From assembly GCA_947073545.1 (NCBI GenBank), contig CAMTMP010000015.1:1-64000 (forward strand): a DNA stretch of 64,000 bases. Direction: 5' to 3'. How positions within the stretch are numbered: the first letter of the stretch is position 1; the number at the start of each line of letters is the position of its first letter. Under the pieces are notes generated by a model, which was not told the origin of the DNA, did no database searches, and saw only the letters and a list, made by a program, of their open reading frames with translations. Origin of the DNA: an uncultured bacterium. Its GTDB lineage: Bacteria; Bacillota; Clostridia; Lachnospirales; Lachnospiraceae. This document shows positions 37,007 to 46,288 of this stretch, in pieces. Position numbers and translations under genes: made by a program.

Positions 37007-38101
37007 TCAACCTCCTGCTTTGTCATATACTGCATAACAGACTGTCTCGTCCAATCTATCCGTATAATTTCTAATATATAACTTATATTCTGGACACAAT
37101 TTATGGATTAATAATGGTATTTCCCATAAATCTTCCAGCTTATGATAAATACAGATTGCTAATTTGGGTTTATACTTCTGTATCATTCCCTGCCCCCCAA
37201 TCAGCGCCGCCTGTTCGCTTCCCTCAATATCCATTTTAATAAATGTCACTTCGTCATTTAGCGCAATCACTGAATCCAGCTTCCTTACCTCTATTTCACA
37301 ATTGCCATCTTCCGCGATCTCAGACGTTGTACCTTTTCCTTCCCTAAAACGTAATACTTCATCACTGCTCCAATTTCCATACGGGCAGATTCTTATCCTA
37401 TCATCATCTGCGTACTTGCTTTCCATGATCCTGCAATTATTTATTTCCGGTTCAAAAGCATATATTTTTTTAAAAGCATCCTGGGTATGATCTTTAAAGA
37501 CCTCAATTGTATCTCCTGTATATGCCCCGCAGTCCACAAATATTTCCTCTGCCGACAATGCAAATGACTCTATACAATCATTTGCTCCTTTCACAGGAAA
37601 ATACTGACAGTTTCCCTGTGTTCTTGACAGTATTTCTACATTTCCTGTTTCATATATCTCAAAAATTGATTTGTAAATATATTTTGATAAATCATCCTGA
37701 AGCATATCATATACCTGATGTATATTCTCTCTGTTTTGGGCAAAAATTCCAGAATCAACATCATCAATCAATAGTTCAGCAAAGAAATAGATGTTTTGAA
37801 CTGGTATCCCGCTCTCCATCAGCCTTCGTGACATGTTATTAATGGCATAAGTCGTTATGATAAATGCACATTCCCTTTTATCTTCATCTGTAATCTGGCT
37901 GACTGAATATACCGGTTTACCACAATACGTCGATGTATTTCCGCCATCATCAATAAAGCCGAGCACCTGATCGGTAAGACTAAATAATTCCAGATTGCTG
38001 ATCGCTGCCTTTCCTCTCCTGCCAGCTCCATATAAAAAAATATTTCTTTCCTTAACGGATATCAACAAACTGTATAATCGTTCAAATCTTTCTTTCTTCA
38101 T
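37007..38101 (-). CDS. FkbM-family methyltransferase with N-terminal YGAG module
   Basis: A 364-residue protein. Residues about 18-115 are the locus module (I-F-L-Y-G-A-G-R-R-G-K-A, then G-F-I-D-D-G and A-F-I-I-T-T-Y). Residues about 185-345 match FkbM-type methyltransferases: F-V-D-C-G-A-Y-T-G-D-T, I-Y-A-F-E-P-E, R-K-L-D-S-V-I and I-K-M-D-I-E-G-S-E. These enzymes often O-methylate sugars in polysaccharide loci. The module is N-terminal here while most glycosyltransferases carry it C-terminally. The gene ends one base before the next start. Confidence 0.88.
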   Translation of the reverse strand: MKKERFERLYSLLISVKERNIFLYGAGRRGKAAISNLELFSLTDQVLGFIDDGGNTSTYCGKPVYSVSQITDEDKRECAFIITTYAINNMSRRLMESGIPVQNIYFFAELLIDDVDSGIFAQNRENIHQVYDMLQDDLSKYIYKSIFEIYETGNVEILSRTQGNCQYFPVKGANDCIESFALSAEEIFVDCGAYTGDTIEVFKDHTQDAFKKIYAFEPEINNCRIMESKYADDDRIRICPYGNWSSDEVLRFREGKGTTSEIAEDGNCEIEVRKLDSVIALNDEVTFIKMDIEGSEQAALIGGQGMIQKYKPKLAICIYHKLEDLWEIPLLIHKLCPEYKLYIRNYTDRLDETVCYAVYDKAGG

Positions 38102-38118
38102 TTATTCACTCCTAAACT

Positions 38119-40170
38119 TTATGATATGCTACACCAAATGTTATCAGCATCAATACCATGATGCCGTAATTCCACATAGATTTCTTTACCATAAATATCA
38201 GACGTTACCAGAATATTGTAGTCCCGGTAGTTCTCATACAGCTCCTCTGGTGAAATCACTTTCTTACCTGCGAATATATATTCCTGTTCCTGCGCCTTTT
38301 TATCACAAAAAACTATTTTCCCACACATCTGGGAATCCATCTTTTCCATCATTCTTACTGTTCTGTTCCCAGTACCATACACTATGACCTTGTCACATTT
38401 TCTAATATATCTTCTCATTGCATCCATATCATTATTAAGACACTGTTTCTCTCTTTTAGTACAGCCACTCCGGATATATCGCAATGTGGTGTCTGGAACG
38501 ATTCTGGCAATCTGCTCCCATTCCTCTTTTTCCATCAGTCTTCTAACCATAGATGCACTTATAATCTGATTTTCCCCCCCCTCCATATTTTTTGTTTCCC
38601 TTCTCGGAATTTCAATCAATTCTATACCATATTCAGGCAATAATGATTGCATTTGCTCATTGTACTGCCTTGTAATTTTGTCAAACGGCTCTTCTCCTAC
38701 AAATCTTCTCGTAATTCCTAGTCGAGGCGCTATATACTGTGCAAAAATCCATATATCCATGGTCGCATCGATGATTGCATCCGATTCATTTTCTTTCTCA
38801 AAATAACTTTTAAAAGTGCCCTGTGATATCATAAATTTTCCACTCGGTGCCACAACTATATTCTTTATATCCTTAAGCCCTTCCTGCACCATCGTCATTC
38901 TGTCTCTAAATGTAAAATAAGAGCGGTCTTCTTCAACCACAAAAATATATAAAAAATCCACAGCTGCACTGGCTGTCTCCACCAAATATCTATGCCCCAG
39001 CGTAAACGGATTTGCATTCATGACAATTGCACCTATCTGCGGCTCTTTATCTTTGTCCATCTTCACTGGAATACTTTCCAGGTATTCTGCAATTCCTTGT
39101 TCTTCATCATACTGTAAAACCCGTTGTTTTCCATGTAAAAGTACTCTGTCTCTTTTATCTCTGGCTCTGCCTTCCCCAAGTATAATTTTATTAAACAAGG
39201 TCTCGGCAATTAATTCATTTCCCTTCTTTGTAGTATGTATGGGAATATCTGTATATAACCATAACTCCCCCTGATAATCGTCATATACCTGTTTCAAATC
39301 CAGTTCATACTGTATAAATAAATCATCCAGAAAAATCACCAAATCATCTTCAAAAATATCATAATTCAGAACTTTATATAAACTGTCGTCCATGGTTCTT
39401 GTTTGCAATATTTTAACAATTTCATATTCGTATCCCCGATTTGAAAGCATATTTGACAAAATAAAAGCAAGTTCTTCATCCTCAAAGTGAATCCAGCCGA
39501 CAACCAAACATGGGCCTACTAAATATATTTTTCTCTTTCCGCGTCCTATCCTTTCCCGCGTCTCCTTCTTGGAAAGGTTCTTCAACACCTCCGCAGTACT
39601 TTTATCAGTGATTTTGGTTATATTTTTTTCAAGTAAATCTCTTCCGTCCTCCATTGCAAGCCATGTATCACTTAACACATATTGAAATTTCTCATGTTGA
39701 TTAATTTCATGTAACAATGGAATTTTAATCCGAAATACGTTAATTCCTTTCTTCCGTAAGAGCTCATATAATTCTGTATATTTCGTATTAAGAATGTCCT
39801 TTTCTATTAAAGGATTCTTTTCATAGAACAAATGGCTTTCCTTGTTCCTGACTGGCTTTTCTGCCAGAACATAATGGTAAACATACTTGCTTTTCCGGAA
39901 GATTCGTTCTGCTTCCTGCTGCGAAAAGCAAGTAAATTCAGCTGTATAAATATTGGCACATCGTATAAAAAACTCAAGTTCCTCTTCCACTCGGAACATC
40001 GCTATATCACGATAAAAAATACACGTTAAAAATTCTTCTCCCTGGTATACCATGTAGACAAATTCTGTCTTATCCACTGCATTATACTGACTAAAAAATC
40101 TCACTAATCCTTTTAGCGATAAGTCAGAAACATCAATATGTATTGTCTTTTTCTCTACAGCCTTTACCAT
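38119..40170 (-). CDS. Second large CitC-like adenylyltransferase, with C-terminal YG module
   Basis: A 683-residue relative of the protein at 22.8-24.9 kb. The N-terminal 200 residues are not recognised (possibly CBS-like). Next is the degenerate SGNH-like domain: V-G-P-C-L-V-V-G and Y-T-D-I-P-I-H-T-T-K-K-G. From about residue 390 the CitC nucleotidyltransferase shows N-A-N-P-F-T-L-G-H-R-Y-L, V-V-E-E-D-R-S, F-V-G-E-E-P and I-S-A-S-M-V-R-R. The last 105 residues are the shared module with V-I-V-Y-G-T-G. CitC itself acetylates citrate lyase using ATP; no such partner is encoded here. Activation of a carboxylic acid for glycan acylation is the inferred role. Confidence 0.75.
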   Translation of the reverse strand: MVKAVEKKTIHIDVSDLSLKGLVRFFSQYNAVDKTEFVYMVYQGEEFLTCIFYRDIAMFRVEEELEFFIRCANIYTAEFTCFSQQEAERIFRKSKYVYHYVLAEKPVRNKESHLFYEKNPLIEKDILNTKYTELYELLRKKGINVFRIKIPLLHEINQHEKFQYVLSDTWLAMEDGRDLLEKNITKITDKSTAEVLKNLSKKETRERIGRGKRKIYLVGPCLVVGWIHFEDEELAFILSNMLSNRGYEYEIVKILQTRTMDDSLYKVLNYDIFEDDLVIFLDDLFIQYELDLKQVYDDYQGELWLYTDIPIHTTKKGNELIAETLFNKIILGEGRARDKRDRVLLHGKQRVLQYDEEQGIAEYLESIPVKMDKDKEPQIGAIVMNANPFTLGHRYLVETASAAVDFLYIFVVEEDRSYFTFRDRMTMVQEGLKDIKNIVVAPSGKFMISQGTFKSYFEKENESDAIIDATMDIWIFAQYIAPRLGITRRFVGEEPFDKITRQYNEQMQSLLPEYGIELIEIPRRETKNMEGGENQIISASMVRRLMEKEEWEQIARIVPDTTLRYIRSGCTKREKQCLNNDMDAMRRYIRKCDKVIVYGTGNRTVRMMEKMDSQMCGKIVFCDKKAQEQEYIFAGKKVISPEELYENYRDYNILVTSDIYGKEIYVELRHHGIDADNIWCSIS

Positions 40171-40178
40171 TTCTCCTT

Positions 40179-41120
40179 CTATTCCTCTTCTCTGAAGTTA
40201 CGATTCCAACAATCACAGCCCCTGCATAACGGTATGTCATTCCTGCTGCCATGCAGATGCATTTGCCTGTATTTCCTTATTTTTTCACCGTTCCATATTT
40301 CTTTGATCGTATTTTTGTTTACATCACCAATCTGTTGATCCAGTTCCGTATCAATACAACATAATCCAACTCTGCCTTCTGCACTGATCACAGCTGTGGA
40401 AAATAGAGATACACAGGGTTCATCAATCCAATGTTCACGTACAGCTGTATTATTATTCCACAATGCCGTCGTATGCTGTGGCATAACCTGCGCAAGATCC
40501 CCATCACCCAGATGTGCACTCCAAAACTTTAACCACTCATCAATTTCACCATGTGTCTCTGCTAAATCAATCATTCTGACCCTTATCTGTGTCTGCGGCC
40601 TGACCCTGTCACGAATTTTTATAGCATTAAGGGCATTTTCCATAACAGTCTCATAGTGAAGTCCATGGCGGACTATCTGAAAGGTTTCCTTTTGTATAGA
40701 ATCAATTGACATGCGCAGATCATCCAGACCAGCTTTCAATAAGTTTTCACACCTGCTTTCATTCAATAATGATGCGTTTGTGCTTAGCATTACCTTCTTT
40801 ATGCCTGTTTCCTTGAGTTTGCTTATTCTGTCTTCCAAATTTCTATCCAATAAAGGCTCACCCATCCATTGAATCGTTACTCCTTCGATCCAATCTGTGT
40901 AATCCTTCAGTTCATCGACAATCTTATCAAATAATGCATCACCCATGACCGATATGTGCTCGTTTTTACTAATTGCTTTCGTGCACATAGGACATTGGGC
41001 GTTACATCTATCCGTGGTTTCAACTTCCACATATTTAGGAAATTTTTCACATTCCTCCAGCTTTTGCATAAAAATCCTTTGCGCTAATTTTATCTGCACA
41101 TGATCCTGATCGTTATACAT
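40179..41120 (-). CDS. Radical SAM protein with SPASM-like C-terminal cluster
   Basis: A 313-residue protein. The radical SAM motif C-N-A-Q-C-P-M-C places cysteines at 39, 43 and 46 in the classic CxxxCxxC. G-E-P-L-L follows as the SAM-binding GGE-like loop. The C-terminal part has C-C-I-D-T and C-R-G-C-D-C-W, consistent with an additional SPASM-type Fe-S cluster. The start overlaps the cupin gene by 8 bases. Such enzymes in sugar loci perform dehydrogenation, epimerisation or C-C chemistry; the reaction here cannot be named. Confidence 0.85.
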   Translation of the reverse strand: MYNDQDHVQIKLAQRIFMQKLEECEKFPKYVEVETTDRCNAQCPMCTKAISKNEHISVMGDALFDKIVDELKDYTDWIEGVTIQWMGEPLLDRNLEDRISKLKETGIKKVMLSTNASLLNESRCENLLKAGLDDLRMSIDSIQKETFQIVRHGLHYETVMENALNAIKIRDRVRPQTQIRVRMIDLAETHGEIDEWLKFWSAHLGDGDLAQVMPQHTTALWNNNTAVREHWIDEPCVSLFSTAVISAEGRVGLCCIDTELDQQIGDVNKNTIKEIWNGEKIRKYRQMHLHGSRNDIPLCRGCDCWNRNFREEE

Positions 41121-41637
41121 TATTTTCCTCCCATTGCCTGATTGCCTGACTCACTCTTTCTTTATATCCCTTTATTTCTTCTTCAGACGCATCTCTTGGT
41201 GCCCACACAGGATAAGTCACCATATCTACTGTAAACTTGCCCTCACGCATCTCATAAAATATAACCTGCTCCGAAACAGGAACCACCGCATGATAGATAC
41301 CTTTCTCGACTCTGCAAAGTCTCAAGCCATCCACCGAAGCCTTCATCATATCCCGAATACTCCCATCTTCTTCAAACAATATGATCCATGCCTCTCCATA
41401 TAATATAATTTTGGTTTCAGCACAATGATCATGCTTGTCTGGTGGATAATAAAAACCTTTTTCATTGACAAAGATCATTTCCTGTACATTACTGTTTTCT
41501 GAATCATGTAAGCAATACCGATACTTCTTCAAATCATTCTGTCTGGCTTTCTGGAGCAGTTCACCCAAAAATGTGCTATCTGCTTTTACAATCTCATCTT
41601 TCATAAACTCGTGATATTTCTGTGTATTTTGGCTCAT
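41113..41637 (-). CDS. WbuC-type cupin-fold protein
   Basis: About 174 residues from M-S-Q-N-T-Q behind GGGAGG. The N-terminal helix contains F-L-G-E-L-L-Q-K-A-R and R-Y-C-L-H-D. A single cupin barrel follows: E-M-I-F-V, P-D-K-H-D-H-C-A-E-T (metal-binding histidines and glutamate), then I-Y-H-A-V-V-P. WbuC proteins are scattered in O-antigen loci and have no established reaction. The gene lies between a methyltransferase and a radical SAM gene with overlap, pointing to a linked modification step. Confidence 0.8.
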   Translation of the reverse strand: MSQNTQKYHEFMKDEIVKADSTFLGELLQKARQNDLKKYRYCLHDSENSNVQEMIFVNEKGFYYPPDKHDHCAETKIILYGEAWIILFEEDGSIRDMMKASVDGLRLCRVEKGIYHAVVPVSEQVIFYEMREGKFTVDMVTYPVWAPRDASEEEIKGYKERVSQAIRQWEENNV

Positions 41638-41652
41638 TTTTCCTCCCGGCAT

Positions 41653-42315
41653 CTACTCAAAAAAGATAAAGCTATAATCACCTGTATAACCCCACTGTTG
41701 ATATAGCCATTCCCATTCATCCACTGCAAAATAACTCGCACAGGTGATCTGCCAATATAGCATGTTAACCTCTTCCTCATCATTTCTAAATGATTCCACC
41801 ATAATATAACTATGACCCTTGCTGACACGCTCAATTTCCTGAACCGCCTTTTTCAGGTCATAGATTTTCAGATTATGTAAGGTGGTTAAACTAATGACTA
41901 AATCAAATTGTTTATCCTCAAAGGGAAGACTCTGCGCCTCACCATACTGCAATCTGTCCCGTATCTCCTCCTTAGCATGCTCCAGTGCATATTTAGAAAT
42001 ATCAATCCCATACACCTCAAGACCAGGAACTACCTGTGTTAATTCAAATAATAAATGTGCCATCCCGCATCCTACATCCAGCACTTTTTGCCCGGCTTCC
42101 AAATGATAATAATCTGCTATTTTCTGTGCTACCGGCCGCCATCTGCCATCATATCGATATCCGCCATAACCATATTTCCTTTCACCATCCCAGTAATCAT
42201 ATCCATACTGTTTTGCAACCTTAGCACATTCTGCTTTGCTGGCCTCATTTACTCTTCCGATATAATCTCTTTTGGTTGCCTTATGTATTTCTGATACTAA
42301 ATCAATATACGCCAT
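41653..42315 (-). CDS. Class I SAM-dependent methyltransferase
   Basis: A 220-residue protein with a Y-G-Y-D-Y-W-D-G-E-R-K-Y-G-Y-G-G-Y-R lead segment of unusual tyrosine and glycine content. SAM motif I is L-D-V-G-C-G-M-A-H (about residue 79), then V-Y-G-I-D-I-S-K, and D-L-V-I-S-L-T-T-L-H-N for motif IV. It starts 4 bases after the transketolase C-terminal subunit gene and precedes the cupin gene. Substrate unknown. Confidence 0.85.
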   Translation of the reverse strand: MAYIDLVSEIHKATKRDYIGRVNEASKAECAKVAKQYGYDYWDGERKYGYGGYRYDGRWRPVAQKIADYYHLEAGQKVLDVGCGMAHLLFELTQVVPGLEVYGIDISKYALEHAKEEIRDRLQYGEAQSLPFEDKQFDLVISLTTLHNLKIYDLKKAVQEIERVSKGHSYIMVESFRNDEEEVNMLYWQITCASYFAVDEWEWLYQQWGYTGDYSFIFFE

Positions 42316-42319
42316 TGCT

Positions 42320-43237
42320 TTAACCTCCCATTATGTTATGGATAGAATTATATAAATCTGCATGCCCAATTCCATTCAGGTCTCTAACCTGATCATAGGT
42401 TCCATAACCTTGTGTAAACCCTTGTAGTCCCATTCTTATAAACTTTACCGGCCTTCCATATTCTGCTATCACTTCGGCCACAGCACTTCCCAACCCGCCA
42501 ATCACACTATGATCTTCTATCGTAACGATCTTTCCCGTCTCTTCAATCGCTTTGATAATGATGTTTCTATCCAACGGCTTGATTGTATGCATGTTGATCA
42601 CCCGGACATTAACATGTTCTCCTTCCATCTGCCTGGCTACATCCATGACATCTTTTAAAATAGTCCCCATACTTATGACTGTCACATCTGCTCCTTCTCT
42701 GAGTGTAACTGCCTCCCCAATCCGGAACTCATACTCTTCCTGATAAATCTCAGGTTCCTTATTAGTGCCAAGCCTGATATACACCGGGCCAACATGCTCA
42801 TATGCTGCCAAGGTAGCTTTTTTTACCTCCATTGGACTTGCCGGAGTAATAATCTGCAGATTAGGCAAAACTCGGAGTACTCCCAAATCTTCCGTTGTGT
42901 GATGTGTAGGCCCCAGTTTACTATAAGACATACCAGCCCCTGTTCCGATCAGTTTAACATTTTGGTTCTGCAGACAGACATCATTTTTTATAAATTCCAA
43001 GGCACGAAATGAAAGAAATGCCCCTATTGTATATGCAAACGGGATTTTCCCTTGATTTGCCATCCCCGCTGCTGCCGCAACCATATTTGATTCAGAAATC
43101 CCCAGATTCAAAAACTGTTCTGGAAAATCCTGGCGAAATCTGTCATATACAATAATCCCATTGTCAGCTAACAATGCAAAAACCCGCCTGTCTTTTTCTG
43201 CCAAATCATGCAATGTATTCAGATATGCTGTTCTCAT
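42320..43237 (-). CDS. Transketolase, C-terminal subunit
   Basis: A 305-residue protein equal to the pyrimidine-binding and C-terminal domains of transketolase: F-L-N-L-G-I-S-E-S-N-M-V-A-A-A-A-G (the catalytic glutamate region), G-P-T-H-H-T-T-E-D, Y-I-R-L-G and I-E-D-H-S-V-I-G-G-L-G. It follows the N-terminal subunit by 10 bases, so the enzyme is split in two genes as in many archaea and some Firmicutes. With TPP it should transfer two-carbon units, such as xylulose-5-P plus ribose-5-P to sedoheptulose-7-P. In this locus that product would feed GmhA. Confidence 0.9.
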   Translation of the reverse strand: MRTAYLNTLHDLAEKDRRVFALLADNGIIVYDRFRQDFPEQFLNLGISESNMVAAAAGMANQGKIPFAYTIGAFLSFRALEFIKNDVCLQNQNVKLIGTGAGMSYSKLGPTHHTTEDLGVLRVLPNLQIITPASPMEVKKATLAAYEHVGPVYIRLGTNKEPEIYQEEYEFRIGEAVTLREGADVTVISMGTILKDVMDVARQMEGEHVNVRVINMHTIKPLDRNIIIKAIEETGKIVTIEDHSVIGGLGSAVAEVIAEYGRPVKFIRMGLQGFTQGYGTYDQVRDLNGIGHADLYNSIHNIMGG

Positions 43238-43247
43238 TTTTATCCTC

Positions 43248-44069
43248 TCAAACTAAATCCTTTTCTTCCAGACCCAATTCCTGCATTAATATTGGCAATT
43301 CCTTCTCATTTGGCATTCTGGAGTGCCAAATTGCAGAATTTTCCATGAAGGATACCCCTTTACCCTTAATTGTATGTGCGATGACGAGTACAGGTTTATC
43401 TTTTTCCCTTACAAGCAAGGCTTTTCTGATTTCTTCATAATTATGCCCATCAACTTCTACAACTTTCCAACCAAAGGTCCCCCATTTTTCACCAAAGGGG
43501 TGCATCCCGACTATATCTTCTAGATTTCCCATACCCTGAAGCTTATTGTAATCTACAATTGCTGTCAAATTATCCAGCTTTAACGCCGGAGCTGACAATG
43601 CAGCCTCCCATACCGATCCTTCCTGACACTCACCATCCCCCAATACAACATAAGTATGGTTGGACTTTCCATCTGCCTTATTAGCATAAGATATTCCAAT
43701 CGCAAATGACAATCCATGTCCCAGAGCCCCCGTTGATGCTTCCACACCAGGTATCTCACGAATCTTCGGATGTCCTCCGAATTTAGAACCTGGAGTCTCG
43801 ATGTGCCATAATTCCTCTTCTGGAAAAAAGCCTGCTCTTGCCAGTGCAGCATAAAGCGCATAACACGCATGCCCTTTGCTAAGTATAAAATAATCTCTCC
43901 CATCCCAATCAGGATTCTGGGCGTCATATCTCATCACATTGTCAAAATATAAGACACTGATGATATCTGTCGCGGAGTATGCACCTCCCAAATGGCCATT
44001 CCCTGCAAAATGTGCCATTTTATATATCATTTTCCTAATATCTTTTGCTGCTTCCTGTATTGTCTCCAT
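43248..44069 (-). CDS. Transketolase, N-terminal (TPP-binding) subunit
   Basis: A 273-residue protein with the TPP-binding pattern G-D-G-E-C-Q-E-G ... V-D-Y-N. Transketolase-specific segments G-H-L-G-G-A-Y-S-A, S-K-G-H-A-C-Y-A and G-A-L-G-H-G-L are present, as is I-K-G-K-G-V-S-F-M. It pairs with the downstream C-terminal subunit gene. The sequence groups with transketolase rather than with TPP-dependent decarboxylases, so it is not the missing phosphonopyruvate decarboxylase. It is preceded by two radical SAM genes. Confidence 0.92.
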   Translation of the reverse strand: METIQEAAKDIRKMIYKMAHFAGNGHLGGAYSATDIISVLYFDNVMRYDAQNPDWDGRDYFILSKGHACYALYAALARAGFFPEEELWHIETPGSKFGGHPKIREIPGVEASTGALGHGLSFAIGISYANKADGKSNHTYVVLGDGECQEGSVWEAALSAPALKLDNLTAIVDYNKLQGMGNLEDIVGMHPFGEKWGTFGWKVVEVDGHNYEEIRKALLVREKDKPVLVIAHTIKGKGVSFMENSAIWHSRMPNEKELPILMQELGLEEKDLV

Positions 44070-44077
44070 AAAACTCC

Positions 44078-45148
44078 TTAAATGAAATTAACATGATTTA
44101 AATCCATATTAACAAACGACCCGATCAGCTCATTACGGCTGTCATACACACAGTTATGCGTACACACTTTAGTTGCATCGAAGCAGTTAAATTTCTGCGT
44201 CACCTCTTCAGAATACCACCCCTCTTTAAAAGAAGTCTTTGATAAATCACACACCATTCCCTTACTCATATAAGCCGTATCCTGGCACATATACACTTTG
44301 GAATTTGCAGCGATAACACACTCAAACTCTTTCCGATAGCATCTGCTGTAAGGTCTCTCAAATGCTACTGTAGAATTCAATTCGTTTGTATATAAGTTAA
44401 TAATCTGGAACTTGTCATCTGCAAGATCTTCCTGCACCCTTGTAAGTTCTTCCGTCACATAATCCTTAAAATCCTTATGATCTTCCTTCGTTGTTGTAGT
44501 AATCAACGGAGAATACTTAACATTGTTAACTCCCAGTTTTTTCATCAGTTCTGCCATTTCCCTGACTTCATGGTAATTATCTTTCCCTACCACAACATTA
44601 ATTCCAAATACACATTTATCATCTTTCATCTTTGAAAAACGTTCTATATTTTCACACAACGCGTCAAAGGAATGCCTTTTTATTCCTCGAATTTCACAAT
44701 ACCTTTCATCATTTAAGGATTCTACCGATATCCTCACCCACTTTGCCTTGGCCAGAAGCTCTGCCTTTCTGCCAGTCAGCATACTTCCATTTGTAATGGC
44801 AGATAAATCTATTCCTGCTTCTAAAATCTTTTCCATGGCTTCTTCTATGTAAGTGTATAAAAGAGGCTCTCCTCCACCGGTAAAAGTAATAGCTTTTACT
44901 CCCATATCTGCCATATCTGAAATGATTTCCATCATTCTGTCATGCGGAATCTCATCATTTGGATTATATTCATCAAGATCCACATAGGAATGTCTGTAAT
45001 GACAATAATTACAATTATGATTGCATTTGTTTGTTGGCTTCATCCTAATATAAACAGGATTACATCTCTCCCCTTTCATAAGCTTCTGTAATAACTCATG
45101 ATGATAAAAAATCTTTAACTCGCTGTATGGCGTACTGTTTCTTCCCAT
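44078..45148 (-). CDS. Radical SAM protein
   Basis: A 356-residue protein. Cysteines at 42, 46 and 49 form the Fe-S motif in K-C-N-H-N-C-N-Y-C-H, followed by F-T-G-G-G-E-P-L. Later cysteines (C-Y-R-K-E-F-E-C, M-C-Q-D-T, F-N-C-F-D and V-C-T-H-N-C-V) could bind an auxiliary cluster of SPASM/twitch type. The C terminus ends in N-H-V-N-F-I, nearly the same tail as the neighbouring radical SAM protein, indicating paralogy. The reaction is unknown; a sugar or polyol-phosphate modification is likely from context. Confidence 0.85.
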   Translation of the reverse strand: MGRNSTPYSELKIFYHHELLQKLMKGERCNPVYIRMKPTNKCNHNCNYCHYRHSYVDLDEYNPNDEIPHDRMMEIISDMADMGVKAITFTGGGEPLLYTYIEEAMEKILEAGIDLSAITNGSMLTGRKAELLAKAKWVRISVESLNDERYCEIRGIKRHSFDALCENIERFSKMKDDKCVFGINVVVGKDNYHEVREMAELMKKLGVNNVKYSPLITTTTKEDHKDFKDYVTEELTRVQEDLADDKFQIINLYTNELNSTVAFERPYSRCYRKEFECVIAANSKVYMCQDTAYMSKGMVCDLSKTSFKEGWYSEEVTQKFNCFDATKVCTHNCVYDSRNELIGSFVNMDLNHVNFI

Positions 45149-45174
45149 AATACCCTCCTGAAATTTTTACAATG

Positions 45175-46236
45175 TTAAATAAAATTCACATGATCGCCTG
45201 GATTTTTTAAATTGTCCAAATACTTATTCATTTCATCCAATCGGCAATTGGCTCCACAGGCATCTCCCAGTTTCATCTTTGTAAAACACTCTACTATTTC
45301 TTTCCTGTGCTCACCTTCCCATATCTGGCAAAAACTCTCCTCATACAAGTTCCCATATTTAAACTCTTCTTTTCCCATAAACCTGATGCATGGCCACAAA
45401 TTACCCTTCGCATCTACATATACCATAAATGGTAATGCCCAACACTGCCTATATGGCCGTGTATTTTGCAAATTTTTCATTGCATGCGTCCTGAAATAAA
45501 TCTTAAATTCTTCCGATTCCAGATCCTGTATTTCTTTCTCTAAAGCTAACATTTCATGGTAATCTACTTCCAATAAATTATGACTTTGAGGATGATGTGT
45601 ATAGGGCTTTATAGTAAAATAATCTACCCCTATTTCTTTAAGCCTTTTTCCCATTTCAATAATTTCATCTTTATTATCTGGCAGCAGCAATAACTGAACT
45701 CCCAAAGTCGTCTTTAAATTCTGGTCTTTTTTAACCCGAACCGCCTCTTCCATATGCAGCAACACCTTTGGTAAATCCCCACTCTTCCCCCTCTGAATCT
45801 TTTCATAAGTAGACTCCCTGATGCCCGCCACACTAAAACGCATCCAAGTCAAAGACTTTAAACAATCCTTTGACACCTCTGGCGTCAACAGGACTCCATT
45901 TGTAGACATCGCTGCATCAATACCACATTCTTTTGTAGCATTAATAATATATGGCGCATCCTTATGCAGTAAAGGCTCTCCCTCTCCCGCATATACAACG
46001 CTCTTCGTCCCCTTAACTGCCAGTTCCCTGAGGTTATTGACGAGCAAATCCGTATCCAGAAAATTTGCCTTATATCCCATATAATCTACAGAACAAAATA
46101 TACATCTGTGATTACATGCATTTGTAAGCCCTAATTCCAGCTCAATTGGGTATATATTCTCTCCGGATAACCATCTTGCCACCGTCTCTGGGTGATATAA
46201 TAATTTGTGTGTGTCAATTCTGATATTATCTGCCAT
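45175..46236 (-). CDS. Radical SAM protein, paralogue of its downstream neighbour
   Basis: About 353 residues from M-A-D-N-I-R behind GAGGAA; a start six codons earlier has poor spacing. The Fe-S motif is C-N-H-R-C-I-F-C at 41-48 and the SAM loop is A-G-E-G-E-P-L. C-terminal cysteines (R-Q-C-W-A, W-P-C-I-R-F, D-A-C-G-A-N-C) suggest a SPASM-type cluster. The tail D-H-V-N-F-I matches the adjacent paralogue. The two probably arose by duplication and act on related intermediates, but the substrate is not visible. Confidence 0.85.
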   Translation of the reverse strand: MADNIRIDTHKLLYHPETVARWLSGENIYPIELELGLTNACNHRCIFCSVDYMGYKANFLDTDLLVNNLRELAVKGTKSVVYAGEGEPLLHKDAPYIINATKECGIDAAMSTNGVLLTPEVSKDCLKSLTWMRFSVAGIRESTYEKIQRGKSGDLPKVLLHMEEAVRVKKDQNLKTTLGVQLLLLPDNKDEIIEMGKRLKEIGVDYFTIKPYTHHPQSHNLLEVDYHEMLALEKEIQDLESEEFKIYFRTHAMKNLQNTRPYRQCWALPFMVYVDAKGNLWPCIRFMGKEEFKYGNLYEESFCQIWEGEHRKEIVECFTKMKLGDACGANCRLDEMNKYLDNLKNPGDHVNFI

Positions 46237-46288
46237 TTTTCTATTATTCCTCATACCTTTTTAATATTAATTACACATTTTATCGTTT

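Noticed and set aside
42320-44069. Split TPP enzyme as the missing phosphonopyruvate decarboxylase
   Set aside because: Both halves carry transketolase-specific motifs (S-K-G-H-A, G-P-T-H-H, I-E-D-H-S) and not the decarboxylase pattern.
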